Assembly: GCA_000806115.1 (NCBI GenBank)
Contig: JWKQ01000001.1
Location: 151,784-215,783, forward strand
Length of the DNA: 64,000 bases
Origin: an archaeon GW2011_AR5
GTDB lineage: Archaea; Aenigmatarchaeota; Aenigmatarchaeia; GW2011-AR5
Direction of reading: 5' to 3'
Shown here: positions 8,262 through 15,301 of the stretch, piece by piece
How the letters are laid out: every line of letters starts with the position of its first letter
Position numbering within the stretch: position 1 is the first letter of the stretch
Position numbers and translations under genes: made by a program
Notes under the pieces: model-generated
Seen by the model: the letters and a program-made list of their open reading frames with translations, nothing else
What the model was told of the DNA's origin: nothing
The model's database searches: none

Positions 8262-9658
8262 AAATAGGACTGGAGGTGCATGTACAGCTTCGCACGCAAA
8301 CGAAGCTGTTCTGCGGATGCCCGAACAAATTCGTAAGCGAGCCGAATACGCAAGTCTGCGATTATTGTTTGGGGATGCCAGGCACGAAGCCGCGGGTGAA
8401 CAGGGCTGCGCTCGACTTCGCCATACTCATCGGCACCGCCCTTGACTGCAAAATATCCTCGCCGACATATTTCTCGCGCAAGTCTTACTTCTATCCCGAC
8501 ATGGGAAAGAATTTCCAGATTACGCAGTACGAGGTGCCCATCGCCCACGGCGGGCACGTAAAGCTCGGCACGAAGCAAATCAATATAACGCGCATACAGC
8601 TCGAGGAGGATCCCGCAAGAATAGTGCACTCTGGCGGACAGGCGCATGACGACCAAGGTCGTCGTTCTTCTTTCGGCTCAGGCTACGTGCTGGTTGACTA
8701 CAACAGGAGCGGCGTGCCTCTTTGCGAGATAGTAACCGATCCCGACTTCGAATCGCCCAAGGAAGCGCGCGAGTTCCTTCAGAAGCTCTCCAGCATACTG
8801 GAGTACCTCGGGGTTTACGACCCGAACGTGGAAGGCTCTATGCGCGTTGACGCAAACATCTCCCTTGGACCGTCGCGCGTCGAGATAAAGAACATCTCCG
8901 GGTTCAAGGACGTGGAAAAGGCGCTAAATTACGAGGCAGTGAGGCAGAAGAACATGCTCCGTCGCGGGCAAAAAATAGCCAGGGAAACGCGCGGGTGGGA
9001 CGATGTTGCAGGAGTAACACGTTCACAGCGCACTAAGGAAGAGGAAGAAGACTACGGATATATTTTTGAAGGGGACCTGCCCAAATTCAATTTCACCTCA
9101 GACAAGCTGGAGAAGCTGAAGAACGCGATACCCGAACTGCCCGACCAGAAAGTGAAGCGGTACGTGAGGGAGATGAAGATTCCCGAGGAGCTTGCGGTAT
9201 CGATAGTGTCAGAGCCGGACCTTGCCGAGGCGTTCGAGAAGATTGCGGCGCGGACGGACAGGCAGCTTGCGGCGAAATGGTTTGCGGGAGAAATCAAAAA
9301 AACGCTGAACTTCAACAACCTTCGCTGGAAGGACAGCAAGCTCACTGTGGAAGGAGTTTCAAGGTTACTTGAGATGGTACAAAGAAAAGCGGTTACCGAT
9401 CATACTGCCGAGATGATGCTAAGAGACATGGCTGTCAAGCAGGTCAATCCGGAAGAAAATATACAAACGCGCATATACGACGAGGACTCCATCAACGACG
9501 CCATACAGGAAGTCCTTGGCAGCAACACGAAAGCCGTGGTGGATTACAAATCAGGAAAACAGGAAGCATTCAACTTCCTGGTGGGGCAAGTGATGAGAAA
9601 GACGCAGGGGCGCGGGGACCCCGACACCATACGGAATCTGCTGAAGAAGCTGATATAG
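8258..9658 (+). CDS. gatB: Asp/Glu-tRNA amidotransferase subunit B
   Basis: 466 residues. GatB carries the kinase/transamidase site that activates the aminoacyl-tRNA with ATP and accepts ammonia from GatA. Diagnostic features are IGLEVHVQLRTQTKLFCGC near the N-terminus, the Zn-type cysteines in CGC and CDYCLGMPG, the SRKSYFYPDMGKNFQITQYE segment, and DYNRSGVPLCEIVTDPDF around residue 148. The C-terminal YqeY-like tRNA-binding domain is present, from about 320 to the end. It is the last gene of the operon. With the AspRS at 49.2 kb, the complex probably makes Asn-tRNA by the indirect route; this is inferred. Confidence 0.96.
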   Translation: MKIGLEVHVQLRTQTKLFCGCPNKFVSEPNTQVCDYCLGMPGTKPRVNRAALDFAILIGTALDCKISSPTYFSRKSYFYPDMGKNFQITQYEVPIAHGGHVKLGTKQINITRIQLEEDPARIVHSGGQAHDDQGRRSSFGSGYVLVDYNRSGVPLCEIVTDPDFESPKEAREFLQKLSSILEYLGVYDPNVEGSMRVDANISLGPSRVEIKNISGFKDVEKALNYEAVRQKNMLRRGQKIARETRGWDDVAGVTRSQRTKEEEEDYGYIFEGDLPKFNFTSDKLEKLKNAIPELPDQKVKRYVREMKIPEELAVSIVSEPDLAEAFEKIAARTDRQLAAKWFAGEIKKTLNFNNLRWKDSKLTVEGVSRLLEMVQRKAVTDHTAEMMLRDMAVKQVNPEENIQTRIYDEDSINDAIQEVLGSNTKAVVDYKSGKQEAFNFLVGQVMRKTQGRGDPDTIRNLLKKLI

Positions 9659-9750
9659 CCGCATCAAAGATTTTTCCACTACTATTTTAGTCCGGGAAAA
9701 TTCATTCACTAAATATCTTCTGCTTCTATAATTAACTATCAGTGGTAAAA

Positions 9751-9834
9751 ATGAAGAGATATAATTGCGGGCAATGCTGCGTGGATTTCAGGTCAAAAAA
9801 GGACTTCGACAGGCACATGACAATTGATCACTGA
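9751..9834 (+). CDS. Micro-protein: single C2H2 zinc finger (1 of 4)
   Basis: 27 residues. The pattern is C6-x2-C9-x12-H22-x4-H27, with Phe13 and Phe19 near the expected hydrophobic positions; the protein is essentially nothing but the finger. Cys10 is an alternative second ligand. The ATG is preceded by GTGGT. It is the first of four consecutive genes each coding one finger. A role in binding nucleic acid or protein is likely from the family, but no target can be read. Confidence 0.6.
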   Translation: MKRYNCGQCCVDFRSKKDFDRHMTIDH

Positions 9835-9876
9835 CTTGCAAAACTTCTTCCTGTGATTCTTCTTGCGGTGATAAAA

Positions 9877-9996
9877 ATGCCAGAAAGAGTCATAAGAACG
9901 GCTGTCAAAAACTTGAACGATGCCACCTGCAAGCTCTGCGGCGCGGCTTTCCGCTCCTACGGCGACCTCAGGAGGCACAAAATCGGGCGGCATTAG
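9877..9996 (+). CDS. Micro-protein: single C2H2 zinc finger (2 of 4)
   Basis: 39 residues. A basic N-terminal extension (MPERVIRTAVKNLN) precedes C18-x2-C21-x12-H34-x4-H39, with Phe25 and Leu31 as core residues and RRHKIGRH as the basic recognition-helix end. The TAG stop is immediately followed by GTGA, which serves the next gene. A ribosome site (GCGGTGAT) lies 6-10 bases before the ATG. Confidence 0.68.
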   Translation: MPERVIRTAVKNLNDATCKLCGAAFRSYGDLRRHKIGRH

Positions 9997-10004
9997 GTGA
10001 TTTG

Positions 10005-10202
10005 ATGAACAGCAAAACAGACGCCGGACAGGACGGAACCCCCGACTTCTATGAATGCGGCGAATGCGGGGCGGTTTTCGCGTCGAAGGACGAACTTGAC
10101 AGCCACATGATAGAGACTTCGCATTTCATTTCAAGAAAATATGAATGCGAATCGCTCACGGACTTGATAGTCCGTGACATACACAAGGCGATAGCCGGAT
10201 AA
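10005..10202 (+). CDS. Small C2H2 zinc-finger protein (3 of 4)
   Basis: 65 residues. One finger, YECGECGAVFASKDELDSHMIETSHF (ligands: the two Cys of CGEC and the two His), is flanked by an acidic N-terminus and a helical tail, LTDLIVRDIHKAIAG, that may mediate partner contact. I chose the ATG at 10005 (GGTGA at 9996-10000) rather than the TTG one codon earlier. The TAA shares one base with an upstream ATG of the fourth gene, showing tight operon packing. Confidence 0.75.
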   Translation: MNSKTDAGQDGTPDFYECGECGAVFASKDELDSHMIETSHFISRKYECESLTDLIVRDIHKAIAG

Positions 10203-10219
10203 TGATGGGAGGCGATAAC

Positions 10220-10324
10220 ATGCACGAGGCTTACATATGCTACAGGTGCGGCGCGTCTTTCTGGACAACCGAGGCCATAGACAAACACATGCACGAAGCG
10301 CATGTCATAGAGATGGAAGTGTGA
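10220..10324 (+). CDS. Micro-protein: single C2H2 zinc finger (4 of 4)
   Basis: 34 residues: C7-x2-C10-x12-H23-x4-H28 with Phe14 and Ile20 in the core (YICYRCGASF...KHMHEAH). The ATG at 10220 has an excellent ribosome site (GGGAGGCGAT). Upstream in-frame ATGs at 10202 and 10205 would add six or five residues and overlap the previous stop. The cluster ends here, two bases before the 3' end of tRNA-Arg on the other strand. Confidence 0.68.
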   Translation: MHEAYICYRCGASFWTTEAIDKHMHEAHVIEMEV

Positions 10325-10326
10325 TA

Positions 10327-10401
10327 TGAGCTCGGAGGGATTCGAACCCCCGACCTTCTGGTCCGAAGCCAGACGCTCTATCCAAGCTAAGCTACGAGCC
10401 C
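10327..10401 (-). tRNA. tRNA-Arg(TCG)
   Basis: 75 nt, no intron. The acceptor stem GGGCTCG pairs with CGAGCTC (one G-T wobble) and the discriminator is A. The anticodon stem TCTGG/CCAGA encloses CTTCGGA, giving anticodon TCG (codon CGA). The T arm is GGGGG-TTCGAAT-CCCTC, with one wobble. CCA is not encoded. Fragments of its 5' end recur at three places downstream (11055, 11623, 13513), marking it as an integration target. Confidence 0.95.
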
Positions 10402-10442
10402 ATTACTAATTACATTACGCTTTCGTGGTCACACCTACCATT

Positions 10443-10997
10443 TTAATACAACCTTCTGTTCATGCTACATCTTTTTACGGTTTCTTTTATCCTTTTTTCC
10501 TTAGTTTCAGGACGTCTGGCTGTTACGACCCACCATATGTAGAGTTTCCTCGCAGTTGGTGGGAAGTTCTGGAAATTCTGCCAGGATTTATTGTTAGCCA
10601 TCAGAGCATTTTTCATGTCGGTGGGAGGTTTGAGGCTTTCCGCTGCAATGAGCGCACGTTGGTTACTTCCAGTACGCCCGAATGCCTCCAACCCTGCCCG
10701 TTTCATCTTCCCCGCCTTTATCATTCTCCTTGCGCGCATTTTGTTAAGTTTGGACCAGATGCTTGTCTTTTTGCGTGGCGTGAAACGCTGCGCGAATTTT
10801 TCATCGTCTATTTTCTTTACTGTCGAGTCTATCCAGCCGAAGCAGATCGCCTCTTCAACAGAATCATCATAGCTTATTCGGGACTTTCCAGAACTTTTCT
10901 TGTAATAGATAAGCCAAATTTCTTTCTTGCGTTTGTGGTTCTTCTCCAGCCACGCTCGCCAATCGTCCCTCCTTGTCATATAAAGAGTTTCTCTCAT
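10443..10997 (-). CDS. YdeI/OmdA-family protein
   Basis: 184 residues. The sequence matches the YdeI (bacteriocin-protection, OmpD-associated) family: RDDWRAWLEKNHKRKKEIWLIYYKK at the N-terminus, EEAICFGWIDSTVKKIDDEKFAQRFTPRKKTSIWSKLN in the middle, and a C-terminal FPPTARKLYIWWVVTARRPETKEKRIKETV segment with helical character. The biochemical role is unclear even in bacteria; it is linked to resistance to polymyxin and bacteriocin-like stress. It lies in the first cassette of the island, next to tRNA-Arg, and is probably acquired. Confidence 0.85.
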   Translation of the reverse strand: MRETLYMTRRDDWRAWLEKNHKRKKEIWLIYYKKSSGKSRISYDDSVEEAICFGWIDSTVKKIDDEKFAQRFTPRKKTSIWSKLNKMRARRMIKAGKMKRAGLEAFGRTGSNQRALIAAESLKPPTDMKNALMANNKSWQNFQNFPPTARKLYIWWVVTARRPETKEKRIKETVKRCSMNRRLY

Positions 10998-11136
10998 TCA
11001 CAACACAATTCCATTGCATGTGTAATTAACTTAACTTGTCGCCATAACAAGATGACGAGCCCAATAGCAAGTATCTCAATTTCAGAATATATAAGAATTT
11101 AAACTATCTCAATACTAATGTCTAAAGGCGTCTATA

Positions 11137-11370
11137 ATGAAGAAAGAAAAAATAAGCGGTCTTACAGCTGTTTATAGAAAGGTAAAAGAAGGCTATATCG
11201 CTTACGTAGAGGAAATACCCGGCGTAAATACGCAGGGCGATAACCTAAAAGAAGCCAAAGAAAATTTGCTTGATGCTCTAAGACTTGTCCTTGAGGTTAA
11301 CCGCGAAATGGCGGAAAAAGAGATTTCTGGGCATGATGTATTAAAAGAAAAGATTTCAATAGATTTGTGA
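11137..11370 (+). CDS. hicB: HicB-family antitoxin
   Basis: 77 residues forming a partial RNase H-like fold: AVYRKVKEGYIAYVEEIPGVNTQGDNLKEAKENLLDALRLVLE is the classic HicB core. The C-terminus is short (EKISIDL) and carries no evident helix-turn-helix, so DNA binding may depend on another factor. HicB binds and blocks the HicA RNase. The order is antitoxin first, with the stop overlapping the hicA start (TGATG), giving coupled translation. Both lie within the second cassette of the island. Confidence 0.9.
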   Translation: MKKEKISGLTAVYRKVKEGYIAYVEEIPGVNTQGDNLKEAKENLLDALRLVLEVNREMAEKEISGHDVLKEKISIDL

Positions 11371-11558
11371 TGAAGCGAAGAAATATCATTGACCACCTGA
11401 CTTCTAATGGATGTGTATTATTAAGAGAAGGTGGGAGACATACGATTTTCTACAATCCAAATACAAAGAAAACATCTTCTGTTCCTAGACACGTTGAAAT
11501 TAATGACTATCTTGCTAAGAAAATATGCAAAGATTTAGGAATAGTAGAACCGAAGTAG
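11370..11558 (+). CDS. hicA: HicA-family mRNA interferase toxin
   Basis: 62 residues with a double-stranded-RNA-binding-like fold. The catalytic histidine is His24 in LREGGRHTIFYNP, and the family tail VPRHVEINDYLAKKICKDLGI is complete, so the toxin looks active. HicA cleaves mRNA in the ribosome-associated pool and is neutralised by HicB. The ATG overlaps the hicB stop; an in-frame GTG one codon earlier is possible. Confidence 0.9.
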   Translation: MKRRNIIDHLTSNGCVLLREGGRHTIFYNPNTKKTSSVPRHVEINDYLAKKICKDLGIVEPK

Positions 11559-11690
11559 ACCACAACCCAACCACCCATAGCCTGCATCTGTCCTGCGAAG
11601 AACCTAGCAAGGAAGCTAACACAGCTACGAGCCCAATAGGAAGACTCTTTGAATAGTAATAATTAAAAGCAAAAATTGTATATATTTTAT

Positions 11691-12314
11691 ATGAAGTTCT
11701 ATCTTTCTTCTTACAAGCTGGGGAACAAGTCCCAACAACTGGCAAGGTTAATGCCGAATAACAAAAGGATTGGGTATATTCCGAATGCATGTGACTATAC
11801 GAAAGTTGATACCAAAAGGAGAGCGAAAACTGACCGAGAAACCGTGGCACAGCTAAGAAAATTAGGTCTTGAGGTAGAGATTCTTGATTTGAAGAAATAT
11901 TTTGGCAAACAAGATAAACTTAGGGAAAAATTGGACGAACTTGGCGGCGTATTTATCAGAGGCGGCAATACATTTATTTTGAGACAGGCCATGAAACTAA
12001 GCGGCTTTGATATAATTTTCGAGCAGCTTCGAAAAAGAAAGAATTTTGTATATGCTGGATATAGTGCAGGTATTTGTGTTTTGGCTCCAGATTTGAAGTC
12101 ATTGCAAATCGTTGACGACCCAACCGATAAGCCTTATAGACAGCTAAAAAGGACCATATGGAAAGGCCTTGAAGCACTGGATTACATGATACTGCCTCAT
12201 TACAGATCAGGCCATCCTGAGTCTGCATCTATAGACAAAGAGGTCGCCTATTGTAAGAAAAATAAAATACCGTACAAAACACTCAGGGATGGGGAGGTAA
12301 TTATAATTGAATGA
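11691..12314 (+). CDS. Peptidase E / class I glutamine amidotransferase-like protein (S51)
   Basis: 207 residues from the ATG at 11691. It has the S51 hallmarks: the RGGNTF motif (oxyanion region) near residue 88, the nucleophile elbow GYSAG with Ser125, and a histidine-containing ILPHYRSGHPE segment near 170. S51 dipeptidases cleave Asp-X dipeptides, although many members act on other substrates or are intracellular amidotransferase-like enzymes. No signal peptide, so cytoplasmic. It shares the third island cassette with the Fic gene; codon use is AT-rich. An upstream TTG at 11676 is less likely to be the start. Confidence 0.82.
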   Translation: MKFYLSSYKLGNKSQQLARLMPNNKRIGYIPNACDYTKVDTKRRAKTDRETVAQLRKLGLEVEILDLKKYFGKQDKLREKLDELGGVFIRGGNTFILRQAMKLSGFDIIFEQLRKRKNFVYAGYSAGICVLAPDLKSLQIVDDPTDKPYRQLKRTIWKGLEALDYMILPHYRSGHPESASIDKEVAYCKKNKIPYKTLRDGEVIIIE

Positions 12315-12317
12315 TTA

Positions 12318-12403
12318 CTTTGTTCACCAACGCCATAGCCCTTCAGGGTGTGGATGGATGTAATGTTGGTGAACAAAGGGACGCACGCCCCTTCAGGGGC
12401 GTG
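12318..12403. repeat. Hairpin pair resembling an IS200/IS605-type terminal structure
   Basis: A perfect 14-bp inverted repeat (CTTTGTTCACCAAC at 12318-12331, complement at 12365-12378) encloses a smaller CCCTTCAGGG hairpin. Next to it is CACGCCCC-TTCA-GGGGCGTG (12384-12403). GC-rich stems with a TTCA loop are typical of IS200/IS605 ends recognised by TnpA. No tnpA or tnpB gene is present, so this would be a non-autonomous remnant. Confidence 0.45.
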
Positions 12404-12437
12404 AGATTCACTTATGCAGATAAATATATGGATTTTA

Positions 12438-12486
12438 ATCAGCCTAACAGTTAGGCTGATAGTTTTAAATAATCTTATCAGCCTAA
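12438..12486 (+). promoter_or_regulatory. Operator-like repeats around the fic promoter
   Basis: ATCAGCCTAAC-A-GTTAGGCTGAT (12438-12460) is an 11-bp perfect palindrome. A third half-site, ATCAGCCTAA, lies at 12477-12486. Between them is a TATA-like TTTAAATAA about 26 bases before the fic ATG, so a bound protein would block transcription initiation. Confidence 0.6.
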
Positions 12487-12493
12487 AGACATC

Positions 12494-13444
12494 ATGACGT
12501 TGAGAACAAAGGCCGTTAAGGGCAAAAAATACTACTATCTGGACTTGAGCTACTTTATTCTTAACAAATCAAAGACGTTCAGTAAATATATAGGCGTGGA
12601 AAAGCCTTCTGGCAATAATCTAGAAAAAACAGAAAACAGGTTTAAGTCTGAAATAATATTGAAATTGTCTGGAAAGAACTACGACAATAATCTGATTTCA
12701 AAAGACGCTGTTATCAAAGCACTCCTTTTCCGTGATGCCTTTGATAAGGTTTTTGTCTCGCTTTCAAAAAGCCAACAAAGACAATACAAAGTTGATAGCA
12801 CAATACTTTTCACGCTAACGACGCTTACAACAGAAGGCGTTGACATCGGCTTCAGAGACGTAAAGAATGCCTTTGAAAATAGCAGAGAATTAAACACACG
12901 CGAACAGATTAGCAAAAATATGCTTAGGGCAGTAGAATCTATAAAAGAGGGCCATATACTTGACAAAAAATATCTGCTTGAATTACACAGGACTATAATG
13001 GCAGGCTTTGAAGAAAAAAATCCCGGAATATTGAGAAGGCAGAAGGTCTATTTGCACATGCAGGATACAAGAAACCCAGCCGGAAAAGAAATAGCTTACA
13101 GGCCGCCCCATTATAAAAAATTGGATAAATTGGTTGATGAATTTATCATGTGGTATAACTCGACAAAATTGAATCCGATTGAAAAGGCAGCTTTGGCACA
13201 TTATAAACTTTACAGAATTCATCTGTTTCTGGATGGAAACAAACGAATATGCAGGTTGATGCTAAACAAAACTCTTCTTGATGGCGGATTCCCGTTGCTG
13301 AATATTTCCGTCAAAAAAGACAGTTATTTCGAGTCTTTGATAGACTCGATCGAGAAAGACGCACCAAAAAGGCTTGCCGAATTTACGCTAAAGGAATTCT
13401 TCAGGCAAACAAAAGAATTTCTAAAGCTGCACGCTCGTTCATAG
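12494..13444 (+). CDS. Fic-domain protein with N-terminal autoinhibitory motif
   Basis: 316 residues. Fic enzymes transfer AMP or related groups from nucleotides to protein hydroxyls. The active-site loop is HLFLDGNKRICR (His243), close to the consensus HPFxDGNGRxxR with Leu for Pro and Lys for Gly, a variation also seen in Doc-like members. An inhibitory-helix motif of the T-x3-EG type (TLTTEG, Glu114) sits upstream of the Fic fold, the class II arrangement in which the glutamate blocks ATP. The N-terminal 90 residues are basic and may bind a target or DNA. It lies in the last island cassette behind an operator-like promoter. Confidence 0.88.
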   Translation: MTLRTKAVKGKKYYYLDLSYFILNKSKTFSKYIGVEKPSGNNLEKTENRFKSEIILKLSGKNYDNNLISKDAVIKALLFRDAFDKVFVSLSKSQQRQYKVDSTILFTLTTLTTEGVDIGFRDVKNAFENSRELNTREQISKNMLRAVESIKEGHILDKKYLLELHRTIMAGFEEKNPGILRRQKVYLHMQDTRNPAGKEIAYRPPHYKKLDKLVDEFIMWYNSTKLNPIEKAALAHYKLYRIHLFLDGNKRICRLMLNKTLLDGGFPLLNISVKKDSYFESLIDSIEKDAPKRLAEFTLKEFFRQTKEFLKLHARS

Positions 13445-13580
13445 GCAGATTACCAATAAACCACAAACAGTTTACAAATAGCCTGCACAGAACCAAACCC
13501 GTAAGCAAACACAGCTACGAGCCCATGAAACTTCCTTTGAATACTGAAAATATAAGCTTACGAAAAATGAAGTAATCAGA

Positions 13581-14771
13581 ATGGAAGATAATATCATAGA
13601 CTCCGCCTTCAAGGAAATCGGGGGAATTGTCAAGACCGCCATTTCCAGGCCGATTAAGGTTTGCATCGTCTGCAGCCCAGGGATGGGAGGATCAGGCATC
13701 ATGGGCTCTTCTGTTGCCTCGGAACTTTCTGACAGAGGACACGATGTGCACCTGATATCTTACAAAAGACCGTTCAGACTCGGCAACAAAAACGTAAGAA
13801 CGCATTTCATTCCTCTTAGAAACTATCAGGTTCTTGAGCACTTCCCAATTGTAATGAGCACCGCATCCAAACTCTATGACGTCGTGAAAAAAAATGACAT
13901 GGAAATAATCAACGTCCATTACGCCATACCCTATTCAGCAGCATCGTACTTGGCACGGGAGATGTTCAAGTCGGAGAACGTCAAGATACCCATAGTGACT
14001 ACGGTTCATGGAACTGATGTCCATACAATAGGCCAGAAGAAGGAACTCAAGGACATAGTAAGATTTACGCTCAAGAGCAGCGACGGAATAACAACCGTCT
14101 GCGAGTACCTGGCGAACCAGATTAAAAACAAGTTTGACATAGAAAACAACCTAAAAGTCATACACAATTTTGTCGACACAGGACGCTTTACCAGGAAAGA
14201 AAACCCGCTCCTCAAAAAAAGACTCGGGAACGGCAAGAAGATAATCCTGCACGCCTCAAATTTCAGGGCTATCAAAAATGTTGACAGCATAATAGAAGTC
14301 TTCAGAAATCTCGTGAAGACGACACCTTGCAGGCTTGTCCTTGTCGGCGACGGCCCGGAAAAATACAGAATACGGAAAAAAGTTGCAAGATTCGGGCTTT
14401 CGAAAGATGTTATATTTGCAGGGTCCAGGAAGGATATGGAAAAGTTCTATTCCGCAGCGGATGTTTTTCTCATGTCTTCCTTGAGAGAGGGACTACCACT
14501 GTCCATTCTCGAAGCTATGTCAAGCTCGCTTCCCGTTGTTTCCACGAAAGTAGGCGGCATACCAGAAGCGGTAAAGAACAACAGAACCGGATATCTTGTC
14601 AGGTTTGGAGACACCGATGGCATGACCGACAAACTGCAGGATTTACTTGGCAATGACAAAAAAATGGAAAAGATGGGACGCGCCGGACGCGAAAAAGTCC
14701 TCAAAAGCTTCACAGCCGACAAGATAATTCCGCAATATGAGAGCTACTACAGGAAGATAATGCTTAGCTGA
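13581..14771 (+). CDS. BshA-like GT4 glycosyltransferase
   Basis: 396 residues, GT-B fold. The N-terminal domain carries GMGGSGIMGSSVASELSDRGHDVHLISY and VHYAIPYSAASYLAR plus TTVHGTDVHTIG, a pattern shared with BshA (UDP-GlcNAc to L-malate transfer in bacillithiol synthesis). The C-terminal nucleotide-sugar domain has LVGDGPEK and the EGLPLSILEAMSSSLPVVST element with the catalytic-type glutamates of retaining GT4 enzymes. No membrane segment. No other bacillithiol gene is visible, so GlcN-malate synthesis is a suggestion; a surface-glycan GT4 is the alternative. Confidence 0.85.
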   Translation: MEDNIIDSAFKEIGGIVKTAISRPIKVCIVCSPGMGGSGIMGSSVASELSDRGHDVHLISYKRPFRLGNKNVRTHFIPLRNYQVLEHFPIVMSTASKLYDVVKKNDMEIINVHYAIPYSAASYLAREMFKSENVKIPIVTTVHGTDVHTIGQKKELKDIVRFTLKSSDGITTVCEYLANQIKNKFDIENNLKVIHNFVDTGRFTRKENPLLKKRLGNGKKIILHASNFRAIKNVDSIIEVFRNLVKTTPCRLVLVGDGPEKYRIRKKVARFGLSKDVIFAGSRKDMEKFYSAADVFLMSSLREGLPLSILEAMSSSLPVVSTKVGGIPEAVKNNRTGYLVRFGDTDGMTDKLQDLLGNDKKMEKMGRAGREKVLKSFTADKIIPQYESYYRKIMLS

Positions 14772-14837
14772 TGCCATCTTGAATGTGCCAGAAACTGCCG
14801 CCTTCGTACAAAAACCTTCGTCCACACAAGGAAACAA

Positions 14838-15215
14838 CTAAGGCACAACCAGCTTGACGTACTCGGCGCGCTTGTTCTTCCTGATGTCCGCCAGAAACTG
14901 CGTGATTTTCTCCGCCGAACCGTGCAGAACGAAAAGCTCTAGACACTTGTCATGGCATAGGTTGCTGTGAACCTGCGTGACGACTATGCTCTCGTACTTG
15001 TGCTTGGTCTTGATGAAGGCGTTCTCAAAGCGCTTGTCGTGCATCATGATGAGGACGCATTCCGCGTGCCCCTTGAGGCGCTCCTTCTCCTTCAAATCGT
15101 CCAGCAGCAGCCTGACTCCCGACCTTATCACGTCGCTGCGCCCCGAGAAGCCCTGGACTGAGTCAATCTCCCTCAGAAGCTGCTCGCTGAGCGACATGCT
15201 GATTATTTTTGCCAT
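14838..15215 (-). CDS. NikR-type metal-responsive regulator (ribbon-helix-helix plus ACT-like)
   Basis: 125 residues. The N-terminus (about 1-45) is a CopG ribbon-helix-helix (IISMSLSEQLLREIDSVQGFSGRSDVIRSGVRLLL). The C-terminal domain is NikR-like: CVLIMMHDKR, then VTQVHSNLCHDKCLELFVLHG, which offers His and Cys ligands where NikR has its high-affinity nickel site. It is divergent from a ZIP transporter across an 86-base gap full of inverted half-sites, so it probably controls both genes. Nickel is the family expectation; zinc or another metal is possible given the transporter. Confidence 0.82.
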   Translation of the reverse strand: MAKIISMSLSEQLLREIDSVQGFSGRSDVIRSGVRLLLDDLKEKERLKGHAECVLIMMHDKRFENAFIKTKHKYESIVVTQVHSNLCHDKCLELFVLHGSAEKITQFLADIRKNKRAEYVKLVVP

Positions 15216-15222
15216 ATTTACC

Positions 15223-15285
15223 GTTATTAATTATACGCCGCAGAGTTTTAATAAGTTATTAACAACAAGGCTTAAATTTAATAAC
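15223..15285. promoter_or_regulatory. Inverted half-sites between the NikR-like and ZIP genes
   Basis: Four half-sites alternate: GTTATTAA at 15223-15230, TTAATAA at 15248-15254, GTTATTAA at 15255-15262 and TTAATAAC at 15278-15285. The last two form an 8-bp inverted repeat with a 15-base spacer, close to the geometry of known NikR operators (two half-sites with a spacer near 16). They cover the likely promoters of both divergent genes. Confidence 0.6.
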
Positions 15286-15301
15286 ATCCCATATAACTGT
15301 C

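Larger units (their letters stand above)
10390..13526. mobile_element. AT-rich accessory island bounded by tRNA-Arg 5'-end repeats
   Basis: The tRNA-Arg 5' end, read on the plus strand as AGCTACGAGCCCAT (10390-10403), recurs as ACGAGCCCAATAG (11055-11067), AGCTACGAGCCCAATAG (11623-11639) and AGCTACGAGCCCAT (13513-13526). The last two share 18 bases (AACACAGCTACGAGCCCA) and an upstream ATAGCCTGCA. The repeats divide the region into three cassettes: a YdeI-like gene, hicBA, and pepE plus fic. These genes are AT-richer than those flanking them. No integrase is present, so it looks like the scars of successive insertions. Unusually, the repeated part is the tRNA 5' end rather than the 3' end. Confidence 0.6.

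Noticed and set aside
11545-11640. tRNA-Arg pseudogene on the minus strand
   Set aside because: Only the first 12-14 bases match the tRNA; the rest cannot fold as a tRNA, so an attachment-type repeat is the simpler reading.
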